From Paenisporosarcina sp. FSL H8-0542 (GTDB taxonomy: Bacteria > Bacillota > Bacilli > Bacillales_A > Planococcaceae), in assembly GCF_038632915.1 (NCBI RefSeq), contig NZ_CP152050.1, positions 2,387,001-2,451,000 of the forward strand: DNA of 64,000 nucleotides, read 5' to 3'. Under the pieces are notes generated by a model. It had not been told where the DNA came from. It worked only from the letters and a program-made list of their open reading frames with translations, and searched no databases. Below are positions 62,505-64,000 of the stretch, one piece after another. The translations under genes were made by a program, and so were the position numbers. The stretch's first letter is position 1. Each line of letters opens with the position of its first letter.

Positions 62505-63229
62505 ATGAAAAAATGGTTGTGGCTCCTTCTCGTTCCAGTTCTCTTCGCAGGCTGTGATGTGAGTTCGAATTCTACTGATAAATCAACCAGTGCAAACGAT
62601 ACGATTCCAGTCGAATTGATTGCTGTCATTGATGGAGATACCATTAAAGTAAAGTATAACGGAAAGATAGAAACTGTCAGGTATTTATTAATCGATACTC
62701 CCGAAGTAAGACACCAAACACTTGGGAATCAGCTTTTGGTGACGAAGCGAGTGAACGCAATGAACAGTTGCTGAAGAATGTTGCTGTGTCTCTCAAATTT
62801 GATGAAGGAGACCGCTATGATGATTACGAGCGTCTTTTGGCATATGTTTATGCAGATGGACAATCCGTCCAAGAAATATTGCTATCCGAAGGGCTTGCTC
62901 GTGTTGCCTATGTTTTCCCTCCAAATGATCGTTATGTAGATGCTTACAAAGAAGCTGAAGCAATTGCCCGTAAAAACAATTTGGGAGTATGGGAATATAA
63001 AAACTATGTAACCAAAAGAGGATTCGATGAAACAAAAGTTGAAGAAGAAAAAACAGAAGTAAATAAACATCCGAGCGAATGCTTAATTAAAGGCAATATC
63101 AATCGTGAAAACAAGAAAATTTATCACATACCAACAGGTAAATATTATGATCAAACAAAACCAGAAAAATGGTTTTGTTCAGAGCAGCAAGCATTGGATG
63201 CAGGATTTAAAAAATCTGGGAATAAGTAA
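62505..63229 (+). pseudogene. Thermonuclease (SNase) lipoprotein disrupted by a frameshift
   Basis: The first frame (62505-62774) gives a signal peptide with lipobox FAGC (Cys17), then the nuclease start (VIDGDTIKVKYNGK; VRYLLIDTPE). The frame is lost at about 62733. The second frame resumes at once with FGDEASERNEQLLKNVAVSL, DYERLLAYVYADG and GLARVAYVFPPN, then a C-terminal excalibur-like Cys-rich part. Key residues of staphylococcal nuclease (Arg in VRYLL, Glu in DTPE, Arg in GLARV) are all retained. One missing base, probably a C of a Pro codon, explains everything, so the event is recent or a sequencing error. Confidence 0.88.
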
Positions 63230-63242
63230 AGGAGAAATGAAT

Positions 63243-63767
63243 ATGCAAGTACTTGTCTTAAGGTTTGATTACAAACTTTCCACAAAATTAGAGCATGATA
63301 GCAAAGACTTACACTTAGCTTCAAGACGGGGCAATGAAACGCAAATGCCTCCTCATATCAGCCTGTTTTCTTTTGAAAAGATCAATCCGGCGACATTAAA
63401 AGAACAAGTAAACAAATGGATAGAACAACAAAAACAACTAGACATTTCTTTTTCTTCATTAGGTTTCTTCAAACAGACTGGTACTTTTTTTGTGGCTCCC
63501 GTCGTTACAAAAGAATTGGAGACGTTTCATCGGGAATTATTTTCATTAATTTCGCATTTACATACTATTGAAATATCTCCCTACCTGCCAGGTAAATGGG
63601 TTCCTCACTCTACACTGATTAACAAAGTGCCTCTCACAGCGTGGGGTCCTCTTTTCCAGAGAGCCAGCTTAGCGTTTGAACCGCAATCAGGCAAGGCGGT
63701 CGCGCTGGAATGCTGGTCGATTGTAAATGGACATGCACAAACTGAATGGACATATTTTTTAAAGTAA
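63243..63767 (+). CDS. 2H phosphoesterase-superfamily protein (2'-5' RNA ligase-like)
   Basis: A 174-residue protein with the two catalytic HxS/T motifs, PPHISLFSF and VPHSTLIN, about 80 residues apart. Such enzymes act on 2',3'-cyclic or 2'-5' phosphodiesters. The start is ATG 63243 with AAAGGAG 8 bases upstream; ATG 63237 is too close to the site. It begins 13 bp after the nuclease reading frame and is probably in the same operon. The frame extended upstream to 63105 overlaps the nuclease and is not real. Confidence 0.82.
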   Translation: MQVLVLRFDYKLSTKLEHDSKDLHLASRRGNETQMPPHISLFSFEKINPATLKEQVNKWIEQQKQLDISFSSLGFFKQTGTFFVAPVVTKELETFHRELFSLISHLHTIEISPYLPGKWVPHSTLINKVPLTAWGPLFQRASLAFEPQSGKAVALECWSIVNGHAQTEWTYFLK

Positions 63768-63795
63768 TTTATTCGCATATTTCTTTACTAAGTCA

Positions 63796-63823
63796 TTGAC
63801 TATTAGCCTATGAACGATATAAT
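63796..63823 (+). promoter_or_regulatory. SigA promoter of the tRNA-Val gene
   Basis: TTGACT (63796-63801), 16-bp spacer, TATAAT (63818-63823), about 20 bases before the tRNA. Confidence 0.85.
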
Positions 63824-63844
63824 AGAATTTGTCCTAGTAAAAAC

Positions 63845-63917
63845 GATCTTGTAGCTCAGCTGGGAGAGCGCCACCTTGACAGGGTGGAGGCCGCTGGTTC
63901 GAGCCCAGTCGGGATCA
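63845..63917 (+). tRNA. tRNA-Val (anticodon GAC)
   Basis: A 73-nt cloverleaf. The acceptor stem GATCTTG pairs with CGGGATC (two G-U), the D-arm is GCTCAGCTGGGAGAGC, the anticodon stem CCACC/GGTGG encloses TTGACAG giving GAC, and the T-arm is GCTGG-TTCGAGC-CCAGT. CCA is not encoded. It reads GUC and GUU valine codons. Confidence 0.95.
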
Positions 63918-63929
63918 TTATTTAAAAGC

Positions 63930-63970
63930 GCCTTAAAACATTGGTATATCAATGTTTTAAGGCTTTTTTT
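63930..63970 (+). terminator. Terminator of the tRNA-Val transcript
   Basis: A perfect 14-bp stem (GCCTTAAAACATTG/CAATGTTTTAAGGC) with a 6-base loop followed by T7. Confidence 0.93.
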
Positions 63971-64000
63971 GTTTTTGTTTTTGATAAACATACTCCATCC

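Noticed and set aside
62725-62745. Programmed -1 frameshift in the thermonuclease
   Set aside because: The zero-frame codons (CAG CTT TTG) are not a slippery heptamer, and no family member I know uses recoding; a one-base deletion is simpler.
63803-63991. 62-codon minus-strand frame containing 'DPDWARTSGL'
   Set aside because: Classic antisense translation of a tRNA gene and its terminator.
1-64000. CRISPR array, prophage or insertion sequence
   Set aside because: No regularly spaced repeats with unique spacers, integrase, transposase or phage structural genes were seen; the only arrays are the 45-bp and 6-bp tandem repeats.

Overview
The window reads as chromosomal DNA of a low-GC, endospore-forming member of the Bacillales. 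I infer the Planococcaceae (Sporosarcina/Paenisporosarcina-like), without certainty. The evidence is AT-rich DNA, strong AGGAGG ribosome sites with frequent GTG/TTG starts, a Spo0E-like phosphatase, two sporulation-type histidine kinases, a SigI/RsgI pair, and a gene set and order recalling the ykoY-ykuR part of the Bacillus subtilis chromosome (meeY/ykoY, sigI, rsgI, ktrD, kinE-like, ogt, mhqR, ykvS, ykyB, fadH, darB, ccpC, dapH, dapL). The murE-prfC linkage is what I remember from staphylococci. No prophage, insertion sequence or CRISPR array was seen.

Layout. 1-7 kb: end of a CorA-type Mg2+ channel, then an XRE-cupin regulator with potABCD (polyamine uptake) and an MFS efflux pump. 6.8-7.2 kb: a 45-bp tandem repeat array running into a structured intergenic repeat that recurs near 51.1 and 57.3 kb. 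7.3-19.7 kb: a GNAT gene, then an eight-gene minus-strand operon coding for an exported GATase-like membrane protein, an ABC ATPase and permease, a Gly-Gln-repeat membrane protein, a MoxR ATPase, a DUF58 protein and two VWA membrane proteins. This is the least-understood system in the window. 19.8-31 kb: lysine/DAP synthesis (dapH, dapL), CcpC, the c-di-AMP-binding protein DarB, FadH, polyphosphate kinase/exopolyphosphatase, YkyB, a UMF1 transporter and a hydroxyacid dehydrogenase.

31-35 kb: a second, smaller MoxR-DUF58-membrane protein operon and a Spo0E-like gene. 35-46.6 kb: YkvS, a CPBP protease, a lipoprotein, an MhqR-like repressor, Ogt, a KinE-like kinase, a radical SAM protein, KtrD, SigI-RsgI with a secreted His/Lys-rich protein, and the TerC-type Mn2+ exporter MeeY under a yybP-ykoY riboswitch. 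46.6-64 kb: an extended SDR, a SwrC-like RND pump, prfC and murE, an M42 peptidase, a membrane PAS histidine kinase, an aldehyde dehydrogenase, a Gfo/Idh/MocA oxidoreductase, an unrecognised 47-residue gene with a SigB-like promoter, an MFS transporter, AlkA-type glycosylase, a frameshifted thermonuclease lipoprotein, a 2H phosphoesterase and tRNA-Val(GAC).

Themes are cell-envelope physiology (MurE, SigI/RsgI, MoxR/VWA operons), ion homeostasis (CorA, KtrD, MeeY, DarB) and inputs to sporulation. Function calls come from family motifs read by eye; no database search was possible.
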